Source: Streptomyces rugosispiralis
Lineage (GTDB): Bacteria; Actinomycetota; Actinomycetes; Streptomycetales; Streptomycetaceae
DNA: 64,000 nucleotides
Reading direction: 5' to 3'
NCBI RefSeq assembly: GCF_024505145.1
Contig: NZ_JANIAA010000012.1
Location: forward strand, 124,001 to 188,000
A program made the position numbers and the translations under genes. Below are positions 49,953-58,185 of the stretch, in pieces. Within the stretch, counting starts at the first letter, position 1. Each line of letters starts with the position of its first letter. The notes beneath the pieces were generated by a model. That model saw only the letters and a program-made list of their open reading frames with translations. It was not told the DNA's origin and did no database searches.

Positions 49953-50100
49953 CCAGAGATCATCGCAAAGACCGGTCCGTCAGGACACCGTCAGCCAGAA
50001 GCAGTACGTCAGCCCTTCAACGCTTGAGCGCCCAGCACCGACGTGGCGGAACCCATACGGGACAGCTATCAAGCGGACCGGAAGGTGCGAGCTTGAGTCT

Positions 50101-50124
50101 TTGACGGCAACGCTGACGGCAACG
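50101..50124. promoter_or_regulatory. Candidate integrase arm sites near attR of island 2
   Basis: TGACGGCAAC at 50102 and 50114 (12-bp period), 106 bp left of att copy 2. Confidence 0.6.
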
Positions 50125-50207
50125 TCTGCACACGACGCCCGCCAACGGGCTGCCACGAGCACTAGGCCGGACCGCAGCCGAGTCCCGCACCAGGCCCCTG
50201 CCCGAAC

Positions 50208-50251
50208 CTACGGATCAAGAGGTTGCAGGTTCGAATCCTGCCGAGCGCGCA
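50208..50251 (+). repeat. att copy 2 (tRNA-Arg 3' end)
   Basis: Exact 44-bp copy of 44814-44857; no 5' tRNA half precedes it. Confidence 0.92.
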
Positions 50252-50258
50252 CCAGCTC

Positions 50259-50291
50259 AGAGGCCCCTTCCGATCATCGGAAGGGGCCTCT
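50259..50291 (+). terminator. Terminator after att copy 2
   Basis: AGAGGCCCCTTCCGAT / ATCGGAAGGGGCCTCT, 16-bp stem. Confidence 0.85.
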
Positions 50292-50300
50292 TGCGTATGC

Positions 50301-50324
50301 GTTGACATCAGTTCTGACATCAAC
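50301..50324. promoter_or_regulatory. Candidate arm sites at the left end of island 3
   Basis: TGACATCA at 50303 and 50315 (12-bp period) within GTTGACATCAG and CTGACATCAAC. Same spacing as the TGACGGCAAC pairs, different sequence. Confidence 0.5.
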
Positions 50325-50501
50325 CACCCGGGCATCGTCGTGTCAGATCCTCGACAGGAGGAGCCGCAGGCCAAAGGTCACGATGCCCGCTCCGGCTGTG
50401 TGGGCGGCACCCTGCGATGCCTGTCATGAGAGCAAGAGCGCGCGACGCTGTCATGAGTTGACTTGAGGGGGCGGACGGTGGTGCGCCGTCCGCCGGGGGC
50501 G

Positions 50502-52166
50502 TCACCCGTGACGGTGGTGGTCGTGCTGGCGGCTGTGGCCATGCTGGTGATGGTGGGCGTGGCAGTCGGAGAGCTGGAAGGAGGCGATACGGGTGTTCCA
50601 GTTTCCGGTGCCATCGGCCGGTTGGTACTGGTTGGTGTACCAGAACGTACAGTCGTCCACCGGGTCGATCGCCATGGAGGTGTAGTCACCCCAGCGATTG
50701 CTCCCGGTCTGGGAGCCTGCGCCGGTCCACACGGTGGTTTCGTGGAACGTCATCAGGTTCGGCGGGTCGTGCGCCAGGCGTCCGGTGACGCGGATCGAGG
50801 GATGGGTCCGGGAAGACGACTGCGAGTATCCCAGGGCGATGTCGCCGTTCTTGTCCATGGCTGCGGAGCCCATCCACCGGTACGTGGGGCCCGGAGCGTA
50901 GGTGCTCTGCTGGTGGACGACCGGTCGGCCATGGCGCAGCCGCAGTTCGTACCAGCGCACGCCCACGCCGCCGCGGGCATCGACCGCGTGGTTGACGACC
51001 AGGGACTGGTGGTCGCCGAAGTTGCGGTAGGCGAACCGGTACATAGGAGAGTAGGAGAGCGAATCCAGCTTCTGGGAGGTGCCGGCCTGGGGGACGCAGT
51101 GGGTGGGATCGGTACTCTCGCAGGCCCGGGTGTAGGGGGCCACCTTCAGCTCCTGCGGGCCCGTGAGGGTGGTGCGGGCGTGGTCTGTCCAGTCGACGTG
51201 GAACCGCCAGTACTGAAGCCTGCCGTCGGTGGGGCCGAGGTTGATCAGCAGGTTGGGCTCGCCCCGCGGGGGTGGGGTCCTGCCGTCGAGGTCCGAGCCG
51301 AGCGGGATGGTCGATGCCGGGAGGGTGTAGCACTGCTGGTTGGCGTCGGCTCCGCGCAGCATCTTGTGCCGGTCCCAGGCGCACGCCTCGAAGAGCGACC
51401 CGGCGGCGGTGGCGGTCACGTAGTAGGCGTCCGGCCACACCGCGAACTTCGGGTGGTCGGGGAGGGTCTGATACCCGAATTCGTAGCGGTAGTACTCGCC
51501 GGTGGCGTCCGCGGTGCGGGAGACGCCCACGCACAGTCGATTCGTGTTGGTTACGGGGTCACTGGCGAACTGGTTGATGATCCAGCGGTGGGCCAGGGAG
51601 TCCCAGCGGACTTCAGGGTCGCCAAGGAAGGCGGTCTCAGCGTTCTCGCACGGTCCGCCGAACCCGCTGAACAGGGTTTGGGTCGTCAGCGGCCTCAGCA
51701 GGGTGGTACCGGACTTGGAGTACACCGCGAGTTTGAAGTTGGTGATCTCTACGACCTGGCGGGAGCCTACCGAGGCGTTGGGGTCGGGAGGGGTGCCCCC
51801 ACCTTCCCGGATGCCATCGAAATTGACGCCCAACCGGATCCGACCCCGGCTGCCGTTGCGGTTCTGCACCACCCCGTCGGGACCGGCGGTGGCCTTGGCG
51901 GAGCGCGGGTGCGGCCCCTTTCTGGGGGACATGGGGTCGGAAGCGCGCCGGAGCTGTCTGGGTCTTTGCGACAGCTCACGCAACGGTGGCGAGGTGTCAT
52001 GGTGCACCGCGGGGCCGGAGTCAGGGGACCGAGTAGCCTGCGCGTGGTCGCCCGTCTTGGGTGCCGCTCTGGCGGCGGGCACGGCGGACCACTCAGGGGA
52101 GGCCAGCAACGCCGCTCCCACTGAGGCGACGGCAACGATCGAACGCAAGGCACGGGATACGTGCAT
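50502..52166 (-). CDS. Secreted protein with C-terminal His-rich tail
   Basis: 554 residues from the ATG at 52166, with GGAGG upstream. Signal peptide HVSRALRSIVAVASVGAALL. A Ser/Pro/Arg-rich stretch (~40-110) precedes a large beta-rich domain (GVNFDGIREGGGTPPDPNAS, VEITNFKLAVYSKSG, FLGDPEVRWDSLAHRWIINQ) that reads like a beta-propeller. The last ~20 residues are almost entirely His/Gly/Ser/Arg/Gln (HAHHHQHGHS, HDHHRHG), a probable metal-binding tail. No enzymatic motif recognised. Sole gene of island 3. Confidence 0.8.
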   Translation of the reverse strand: MHVSRALRSIVAVASVGAALLASPEWSAVPAARAAPKTGDHAQATRSPDSGPAVHHDTSPPLRELSQRPRQLRRASDPMSPRKGPHPRSAKATAGPDGVVQNRNGSRGRIRLGVNFDGIREGGGTPPDPNASVGSRQVVEITNFKLAVYSKSGTTLLRPLTTQTLFSGFGGPCENAETAFLGDPEVRWDSLAHRWIINQFASDPVTNTNRLCVGVSRTADATGEYYRYEFGYQTLPDHPKFAVWPDAYYVTATAAGSLFEACAWDRHKMLRGADANQQCYTLPASTIPLGSDLDGRTPPPRGEPNLLINLGPTDGRLQYWRFHVDWTDHARTTLTGPQELKVAPYTRACESTDPTHCVPQAGTSQKLDSLSYSPMYRFAYRNFGDHQSLVVNHAVDARGGVGVRWYELRLRHGRPVVHQQSTYAPGPTYRWMGSAAMDKNGDIALGYSQSSSRTHPSIRVTGRLAHDPPNLMTFHETTVWTGAGSQTGSNRWGDYTSMAIDPVDDCTFWYTNQYQPADGTGNWNTRIASFQLSDCHAHHHQHGHSRQHDHHRHG

Positions 52167-52558
52167 CAAACCTCCGAACGAGTCGGTGAGCCGACCCGTT
52201 CGGCCGCCTGGTGACGGCGGTATTCGAGACAAACCCCACGCGTGTGCGGGGGCTGTCGCGACCTCCCCGCACCCCCGCGCGCCGGGGGCAGGTTTCAAGG
52301 CCACAATATGAGGGCGGGTGACTCATGTGATTGTTTGGGAAACCTAGTTATCCACCTCGTCCGCTCACCGTTGGGGTGACGGGTGTCGTGTCGGGTGCGG
52401 TTCAGCCGTATGGCGCTGCCTACATGACGGGCATTCGAGCTCACCGCCGCCCTCACTGTGGTGTCGGGTGCGAGGAGCGAGGAAACGAGACCGGTCAGGC
52501 GTGGGTCTCGTCTGGCGCAACCATCGGTTGCAGGTGGGCGATGCCTGCGGTTCGGAGG

Positions 52559-52580
52559 TGACGGCAACCTTGACGGCAAC
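52559..52580. promoter_or_regulatory. Candidate arm sites at the right end of island 3
   Basis: TGACGGCAAC at 52559 and 52571 (12-bp period), 111 bp left of att copy 3. Confidence 0.6.
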
Positions 52581-52669
52581 GACGGCACACACAAGCCGCC
52601 GAAAGCCACCCCGGCCGATCGTCGCGGCGGAGAGAGCGGAGCCGCAGCCCAGTGCTGTGCCCGAACCCG

Positions 52670-52710
52670 CGGATCAAGAGGTTGCAGGGTCGAATCCTGC
52701 CGAGCGCGCA
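52670..52710 (+). repeat. att copy 3 (tRNA-Arg 3' end)
   Basis: 41 bp matching att copies 1 and 2 except one base in the T-loop (GGGTCG for GGTTCG). Probably the ancestral chromosomal junction, now mutated. The 52167-52669 stretch holds no gene I can support. Confidence 0.88.
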
Positions 52711-52718
52711 ATAGGCCG

Positions 52719-52750
52719 GAGCCCCTTCCGGTGATCGGAAGGGGCTCTTT
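52719..52750 (+). terminator. Terminator after att copy 3
   Basis: GAGCCCCTTCCG / CGGAAGGGGCTC stem followed by TTTT. Confidence 0.85.
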
Positions 52751-52794
52751 TAGTGATCCGGGCTCGCTCTCGATGGACACTCAGGTAGTACGCC

Positions 52795-54246
52795 CTACCT
52801 CGGTGCCTGGAAGCCGCCGATCTTCTGCTCGAGTAGTTCGGCCAGCCGCAGTGGGGTGCGGTCCTCGAATGTCGGGCCGATGAGTTGGACTCCCACGGGC
52901 AGGCCCTCGGGGGAGCGGCCTGTTGGGATGGCGGTGGCGGGTAGGCCGGGCATGGTGGCCAGGCCGGCCCAGACGAGTTGGTCGAGGTAGGGGTACTCGG
53001 CGCCGTCGATGTCGATCCGGCGTTCCCTCGGGTCGGGGTTGTGGTCGTGCGGGAACGCGGGGGTGGGCGTGATGGGGCACACCACGGCGTCGAACTCGGT
53101 GAAGAGCTGACGCCAGCCGTGGCGGTGGAGTTCGCGGCGGCGGTCCGCCTCGATCCAGTCGCGGTGGCTGAACGCTATGCCGCGCAGCCGCGCCGCATCG
53201 AGGCTCTGGTCGTCCGCGTCCAGTCCGGCGGCCTGGGTCCGTAGCCGCTCGTAGGCTTCGAGGGGGAAACTTCCGCCGAAGCCCGAGAACAGCAAATGCG
53301 TGTAGAGGACCGCGGCTTCGCTCAGGTCGGGTAGCAGCGGACTGTGGTGTTCGACGCGGGCGCCGCCGTCGGCAAGAGCGTCGGCCACTCGGGTCACGCC
53401 CGCCCGCACGGCGGACCCGGTCGGAATGAGCGGATGGTCGTCGAGGACCAGGACCCGGAAGTCGTGGAGTCGCTCGTGGCGCGCGGGCGGCAGGGTCACG
53501 TCGTGTGCCACACCGAGGGTCAGTGGGTCGGATCCGGCCATGACGTCGAGCAGGAGCGTGAGGTCGCGGGCGGTGCGCGCCATCGGGCCGACGACGGCGA
53601 GGTCAGGTTCGGTCGGCAAGGCCGGCGCGGTCGGCGGGACCATACCGCGGCTCGCCGCCAGTCCGAGCGTCGGCTTGTGTGCGTAGATGCCGCAGAAATG
53701 CGCGGGGGTGCGCAATGAACCGGCGATGTCGGAGCCGATGGACAGCGCGCCGAATCCGGACGCCAGGGCCGCCGCGGATCCGCCGGAGGAGCCACCCGAC
53801 GTACGACCGTGATCCCACGGGTTATTGGTGGTGCCGTAGATCTCGTTGAAGCTCTGGATATCTTGCAGCCCCAAGGGCACGTTGGTCTTGCCGAGCACCA
53901 CCGCGCCCGCGGCCTTGAGCCGCGACACCTGCACCGCGTCCTCGGCCGGTATGTGGTTCCGGTGTGGTGGCATGCCCCAGGTCGTGGGCAGTCCGGCGAT
54001 GTCGTAGGACTCCTTGACCGTCACCGGGATGCCGAGCAGCGGCCGGTCCTCACCGCGGGCACGCGCCTGGTCGGCAGCGTGCGCGGCGGCCCGCGCACGG
54101 TCGAAGTCCGGCACACAGATCGCGTTGATCGCCTTGTCGTCCCGCTCAATACGGGCGATCGCCTCGTCAGTCAGTTCCGTCGAGCTCACTTCACCGGCAC
54201 GTATGGCGGCCGCGAGTTTTTCGGCCGTCAGAAAATTCCACTCCAT
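52795..54246 (-). CDS. Amidase-signature hydrolase
   Basis: 483 residues from the ATG at 54246. Amidase-signature Ser-cisSer-Lys triad: Lys in LLGIPVTVKES, the two serines in GRTSGGSSGGSAAALASGFG and GSDIAGSLRTPAHFCGI. Length and the C-terminal TMPGLPATAIPTGRSPEGLP are standard. Such enzymes hydrolyse carboxamides; the substrate cannot be read from sequence. First core gene right of the islands, convergent with the tRNA side. Confidence 0.9.
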   Translation of the reverse strand: MEWNFLTAEKLAAAIRAGEVSSTELTDEAIARIERDDKAINAICVPDFDRARAAAHAADQARARGEDRPLLGIPVTVKESYDIAGLPTTWGMPPHRNHIPAEDAVQVSRLKAAGAVVLGKTNVPLGLQDIQSFNEIYGTTNNPWDHGRTSGGSSGGSAAALASGFGALSIGSDIAGSLRTPAHFCGIYAHKPTLGLAASRGMVPPTAPALPTEPDLAVVGPMARTARDLTLLLDVMAGSDPLTLGVAHDVTLPPARHERLHDFRVLVLDDHPLIPTGSAVRAGVTRVADALADGGARVEHHSPLLPDLSEAAVLYTHLLFSGFGGSFPLEAYERLRTQAAGLDADDQSLDAARLRGIAFSHRDWIEADRRRELHRHGWRQLFTEFDAVVCPITPTPAFPHDHNPDPRERRIDIDGAEYPYLDQLVWAGLATMPGLPATAIPTGRSPEGLPVGVQLIGPTFEDRTPLRLAELLEQKIGGFQAPR

Positions 54247-54646
54247 GAATCCGACGGTATCGGCCTCTGGAATAGGCCATAAAATGTCGTTTCGCACAAT
54301 GGGGTGGATGGCTTCACACTCATCATGTTTCCCTCCGGCATAGGCAATTCGCCCGACCGTTGGCCTCCCTCGGTCGTCGTGGCCACGTACGGCCCCCACG
54401 CGGGCACGAAGTTCGCCCTCGATGCGGTCGGTGACTCGCTGCGCCGGGAGCCGGCGCCGCTGGGCGTGGGGGGATCCGAAGACAGCCACGACATGAGGCC
54501 CCGGTTCGGCTGGATCTGACCTTGCGGCCACGGCTAGCGCCGCCCCCGCACGGTATTAGTTGTCCGTTAGTGGAACGCCAACGCGATCTTCGAAGCTGAT
54601 TGTCGTCCGGGAGCGAGACGACAGAACACAGCAACGCGAGGTCACG
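54247..54646. other. Divergent intergenic region
   Basis: 400 bp between the amidase and lipoprotein genes. No RNA or CDS supported. The left 80 bp are AT-rich (CATAAAATGTCG) and probably hold the amidase promoter. Confidence 0.45.
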
Positions 54647-55258
54647 ATGAACAACACCACCAGCAACCGCTTCCGCGGTCGCGCCGGCCGCCGTATCGCC
54701 GCAGCCCTTGTCGCCGCCGCGGCGCTGAGTCTGGGGGCCACGGCCTGTGGGCCGGACGACTCCGGGGCCGACTCCTCCGGCTCCTCGGCCTCGGCCCAGC
54801 CCACCAGCGGCTCCTCCTCGGACAACTCCGGTTCGCAGGGCGGGAACGGCGGCAAGACCGACACGGCGCCGCCCGCCGCCGGCAACGGTGGCGCCGAGGG
54901 TGGCGGCAACGGTGGAGGGTCCGCCTCCCCCGGGGGCGGCGCCGCCAACGCGGGGAACCACCGCATGTACGTCGGCACGCTGAAGTACCTCGCGCCCGGC
55001 AAGCTGACCGTCAAGCCCGAGAGCGGCGGCATGGAGCAGGCGTTCCTGATCTCCAACGCCACACAGATCCTCGGCGCGGCCGCGATCTGCTCCGACGACG
55101 GCGGCACCGTGTCCATCGGCGACGACGGCTACGGCACCTCCAAGTGCACCGTGGAACAGCTGGAGAAGGCCGCGAAGACCAACAGCGTGACCGTCCGCGT
55201 CACCATGAACGCCAAGTCCGGCGCCGCCGAGTCGGTCGAGGAGAAGTACCACCCGTAA
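54647..55258 (+). CDS. Lipoprotein-like exported protein, Gly/Ser-rich
   Basis: 203 residues from the ATG at 54647. Export signal RIAAALVAAAALSLGATAC, with Cys at the end of a slightly atypical lipobox (ATAC). A ~70-residue Ser/Gly/Asn linker is followed by a ~85-residue beta-rich domain (HRMYVGTLKYLAPGKLTVKP) with two Cys (AAICSDD, TSKCTVE). Likely surface-anchored; function unknown. The MMPL transporter lies downstream after a terminator-like hairpin. Confidence 0.75.
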   Translation: MNNTTSNRFRGRAGRRIAAALVAAAALSLGATACGPDDSGADSSGSSASAQPTSGSSSDNSGSQGGNGGKTDTAPPAAGNGGAEGGGNGGGSASPGGGAANAGNHRMYVGTLKYLAPGKLTVKPESGGMEQAFLISNATQILGAAAICSDDGGTVSIGDDGYGTSKCTVEQLEKAAKTNSVTVRVTMNAKSGAAESVEEKYHP

Positions 55259-55272
55259 GCCACGGGAACCCG

Positions 55273-55344
55273 CACTCCCGTACTCCCGTACTCCCGTACT
55301 CCCGTACTCCCGCACTCCCGCACTCCCGCACTTCCGCACTTCCG
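55273..55344. repeat. Nine tandem 8-bp YACTCCCG units
   Basis: TACTCCCG or CACTCCCG, the last two changed to CACTTCCG. Between the lipoprotein gene and its terminator. Confidence 0.92.
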
Positions 55345-55378
55345 CGCGCCCGGTGGGCCCTCCGCCCACCGGGCGCGC
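55344..55378 (+). terminator. Terminator after the lipoprotein gene
   Basis: GCGCGCCCGGTGGGC / GCCCACCGGGCGCGC, 15-bp stem, 5-nt loop. Confidence 0.82.
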
Positions 55379-55574
55379 GTGCCTGCGCGATCACGCACAT
55401 GTGGTGACAACCGTCGTACCAGCGGCTGATCCCATCGGCCGGTGTGTACTGCGTTCTCAGTAGCGCGAAATGTCGGCAGGCGCACGACGACAGGGCGGCC
55501 CGCTCCCGGGGAGTCTGGGCGGACGGTCGGCACCAGATGCGGACAGTCGGCACCAGATGTGGAGACCTCCTGCC

Positions 55575-57938
55575 GTGGCTACATTCCTTTACCAAGTGGG
55601 CCGTCTGGCCTTCCGGCGGCGCTGGTACGTCGCCCTCGTCTGGGCGGCCGTCCTGGCCGCCGTCGGGCTGGGCGCGCTCAACGCTTCGGGGGCTTCCGAC
55701 GAGGAGTTCTCGATGCCGGGCATCGAGTCCCAGAAGGCGTTCGACCTGATGGAGCAGCGCTTCCCCGGGGCCTCCGCCGACGGCGCGACCGCCCGGGTCG
55801 TCTTCGTCGCGCCGAGCGGTGAGAAAGTCACCGCCACCGAGAACAGGCAGGCCGTCGAGAAGGCCGTGGCAAGTCTCGGTGACGGGGCGCAGGTCGCGAG
55901 CGCCGTCGACCCGTTCCAGGCGAAGGCCGTCAGCAAGGACGGCACGACGGCGTACGCGACGGTCACCTACAAGGTCGCCGCCAACGACCTCACCGACGCC
56001 AGCAAGAACCAGCTGGAGCGGGCCATCCACACGGCCCAGGGCTCCGGGCTGACCGTCGAGGCCGGTGGAAGCGCGATGGACAGCGGCGGCGGGCCCGGGG
56101 GCGCGGCCGAGGTGATCGGTGTCGCGATAGCCGCCGTCGTGCTGCTGGTCACGTTCGGTTCGCTGGCCGCCGCGGGGCTGCCGCTGCTGACCGCCATCAT
56201 CGGCGTCGGCGTGAGCATGGCCACCATCCTGACCCTGTCCGCGGCGCTGGGCCTGTCCACGACGACCGGCACCCTGGCGATGATGCTGGGGCTGGCGGTC
56301 GGCATCGACTACGCCCTGTTCGTCGTCTCCCGCTACCGCGAGGAGCGCGCCAAGGGCCGGGTGCCGCGGGAAGCGGCCGGTCTGGCGGTCGGCACGGCCG
56401 GTTCCGCGGTCGTTTTCGCCGGCCTTACCGTCGTCATCGCGCTGGCCGGGCTCGCGGTGGTCGGCATCCCGATGCTCACCAAGATGGGCCTGGCCGCGGC
56501 GGGCGCGGTCGTCGTCGCCGTACTGGTCGCGCTGACGCTGGTCCCGGCGTTCCTCGGCTTCTGGCCGAACGCCGTGCTCCGGCGGCGGGCCCGCAGGAGC
56601 GGACGGATCGAGGACGAGGGCACCCGGGACAACGGGGGCAGCCGCTGGGCGCGGTTCGTGCTGCGGCGTCCGCTGCCCGTGCTGCTGCTCGGCGTGGTGG
56701 GCCTCGGGGCCCTCGCGGTGCCGATGACGGATCTGCAGCTCGGCATGCCGGGGGACGAGGCCAAGTCGACCTCCACCACCGAGCGCCGGGCCTACGACGC
56801 GCTCGCCGAGGGCTTCGGGCCGGGCTTCAACGGGCCGCTGACCGTCGTCGTGGACGCGAAGGGCGACACCGACCCGAAGGGCGCCGCCGACACGGTCGCG
56901 AAGGAGATCGGCGGCACCAAGGGAGTCGTCTCCGTCTCCCCGGCCCGCTTCAACGAGGCCGGTGACACGGCCGTCTTCCAGGTCGTGCCGTCCACGGCGC
57001 CGACCGACGAAAGGACCAAGGACCTGGTCACGACCATTCGGGGCGAGCGGCCCGGGGTCGAGTCCAAGACCGGGGCGACCTTCGAGGTCACCGGTTCGAC
57101 CGCGCTGAACATCGATGTCTCCGACAAGGTGCAGTCCGCGCTGATCCCCTACCTGGTCGTCGTGGTGGGCCTCGCGATCGTGCTCCTGCTGGTGGTCTTC
57201 CGGTCCCTGTTCGTCCCGCTGAAGGCGGCCCTCGGCTTCCTGCTGTCGGTGCTGGCCTCCCTCGGCGTGGTCGTCCTCGTCTTCCAGCAGGGCCACGGCG
57301 CCGAACTCCTGGGCGTGGAGCAGACCGGCCCGATCATGAGCCTGATGCCGATCTTCCTGGTGGGCATCATCTTCGGCCTGGCCATGGACTACGAGGTGTT
57401 CCTCGTCTCGCGGATGCGGGAGGCATACGTCCACGGCGAGCGGCCCGGCCAGGCGATCACATCCGGCTTCCGGCACAGCGCACGCGTGGTGGTGGCCGCC
57501 GCGCTGATCATGATCGCGGTGTTCGCCGGGTTCGTCGGCGAGAGCGACTCCATGGTCAAGATGATCGGGTTCGGGCTCGCCTCCGCCGTCCTGTTCGACG
57601 CCTTCGTCGTACGGATGGCGATCGTGCCCGCCGTGCTCGCCCTGCTCGGCGACCGGGCCTGGTGGCTGCCGAAGTGGCTGGACCGGCTGTTGCCCAAGGT
57701 CGACGTCGAGGGGGAGGCGCTCGGCCGCCGGGCGGACTCGGGGCCGGATTCGGGATCGGGACGGGATTCGGGACCGGGATCGGGACGGGATTCGGGATCG
57801 GGACGGGATTCGGGACCGGGATCGGGTCGGGATTCGGGATCGGGATCGGGTCGGGATTCGGGATCGGGACGGGATTCCGGATCGGGATCGGACCCGGAAC
57901 CGGCCGGGACGACCGACCTGGAAGTGACCCGCACCTGA
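55575..57938 (+). CDS. MMPL-family (RND) transporter
   Basis: 787 residues from the GTG at 55575, GGAGA upstream. Twelve membrane helices in two halves with large extracytoplasmic loops after TM1 and TM7. The proton-relay motifs GIDYALFVVSRYREER and FGLAMDYEVFLVSRMREAY are typical of MMPL proteins. The ~60-residue C-terminal tail is a (GSGRDSG)n repeat. MMPL transporters export lipids or peptides. A two-component system follows 248 bp downstream and may sense envelope stress linked to this transporter; that is inference. Confidence 0.92.
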   Translation: MATFLYQVGRLAFRRRWYVALVWAAVLAAVGLGALNASGASDEEFSMPGIESQKAFDLMEQRFPGASADGATARVVFVAPSGEKVTATENRQAVEKAVASLGDGAQVASAVDPFQAKAVSKDGTTAYATVTYKVAANDLTDASKNQLERAIHTAQGSGLTVEAGGSAMDSGGGPGGAAEVIGVAIAAVVLLVTFGSLAAAGLPLLTAIIGVGVSMATILTLSAALGLSTTTGTLAMMLGLAVGIDYALFVVSRYREERAKGRVPREAAGLAVGTAGSAVVFAGLTVVIALAGLAVVGIPMLTKMGLAAAGAVVVAVLVALTLVPAFLGFWPNAVLRRRARRSGRIEDEGTRDNGGSRWARFVLRRPLPVLLLGVVGLGALAVPMTDLQLGMPGDEAKSTSTTERRAYDALAEGFGPGFNGPLTVVVDAKGDTDPKGAADTVAKEIGGTKGVVSVSPARFNEAGDTAVFQVVPSTAPTDERTKDLVTTIRGERPGVESKTGATFEVTGSTALNIDVSDKVQSALIPYLVVVVGLAIVLLLVVFRSLFVPLKAALGFLLSVLASLGVVVLVFQQGHGAELLGVEQTGPIMSLMPIFLVGIIFGLAMDYEVFLVSRMREAYVHGERPGQAITSGFRHSARVVVAAALIMIAVFAGFVGESDSMVKMIGFGLASAVLFDAFVVRMAIVPAVLALLGDRAWWLPKWLDRLLPKVDVEGEALGRRADSGPDSGSGRDSGPGSGRDSGSGRDSGPGSGRDSGSGSGRDSGSGRDSGSGSDPEPAGTTDLEVTRT
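57737..57895 (+). repeat. Repeat encoding the GSGRDSG tail
   Basis: About ten in-frame copies built from GGGATTCGGGATCGGGAC-like 12-18-bp units at the 3' end of the transporter gene. Confidence 0.9.
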
Positions 57939-58061
57939 TCGACCGCCGGACCCGCCCCCACCGGGGCCGCCCGTGGCGAACGACACGGGCGGCCCCGGCG
58001 GCCGTCCGTGCGGTCCGCACGCGGGGAACGGGCACGGTGACCCCGGAGCGCCGAAAAGGCC

Positions 58062-58170
58062 ATGGTGGCCCACAGAGCACGGAATCCGTCACAGTGGCCT
58101 ACAGGGCATGGAATCCGTTCACGGTGGCCCACAGAGCGCCGAATCGGTCACGATGGCCCACAGCACCGAG
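58062..58170. repeat. Four ~30-bp imperfect repeats
   Basis: Units of GGTGGCCCACAGAGC + NCNGAATCCGTCAC just upstream of the kinase start; the last unit is truncated. Could influence kinase expression. Confidence 0.8.
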
Positions 58171-58185
58171 CGGAGAGCCCAGCCG

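Larger units (their letters stand above)
44814..50251. mobile_element. Island 2: AICE remnant in tRNA-Arg(ACG)
   Basis: 44-bp direct repeats 5,394 bp apart. Contains a broken tyrosine integrase next to attL, a DUF7848/anti-sigma pair, an XRE-TPR/RibD-like pair and a DinB protein. No rep or tra gene remains. Paired TGACGGCAAC sites lie inside each end. Confidence 0.85.
50208..52710. mobile_element. Island 3: small remnant stacked on island 2
   Basis: Bounded by att copies 2 and 3, 2,459 bp apart. It contains one secreted-protein gene and its own candidate arm sites at both ends, but no integrase. Either an eroded element or a passenger mobilised by a related integrase. Confidence 0.75.

Noticed and set aside
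55200..58073. 957-codon - strand frame opposite the MMPL transporter
   Set aside because: Low-complexity His/Arg/Gly protein with no motif; a mirror of the transporter gene and of its repeat tail (RIPSRSRIP).
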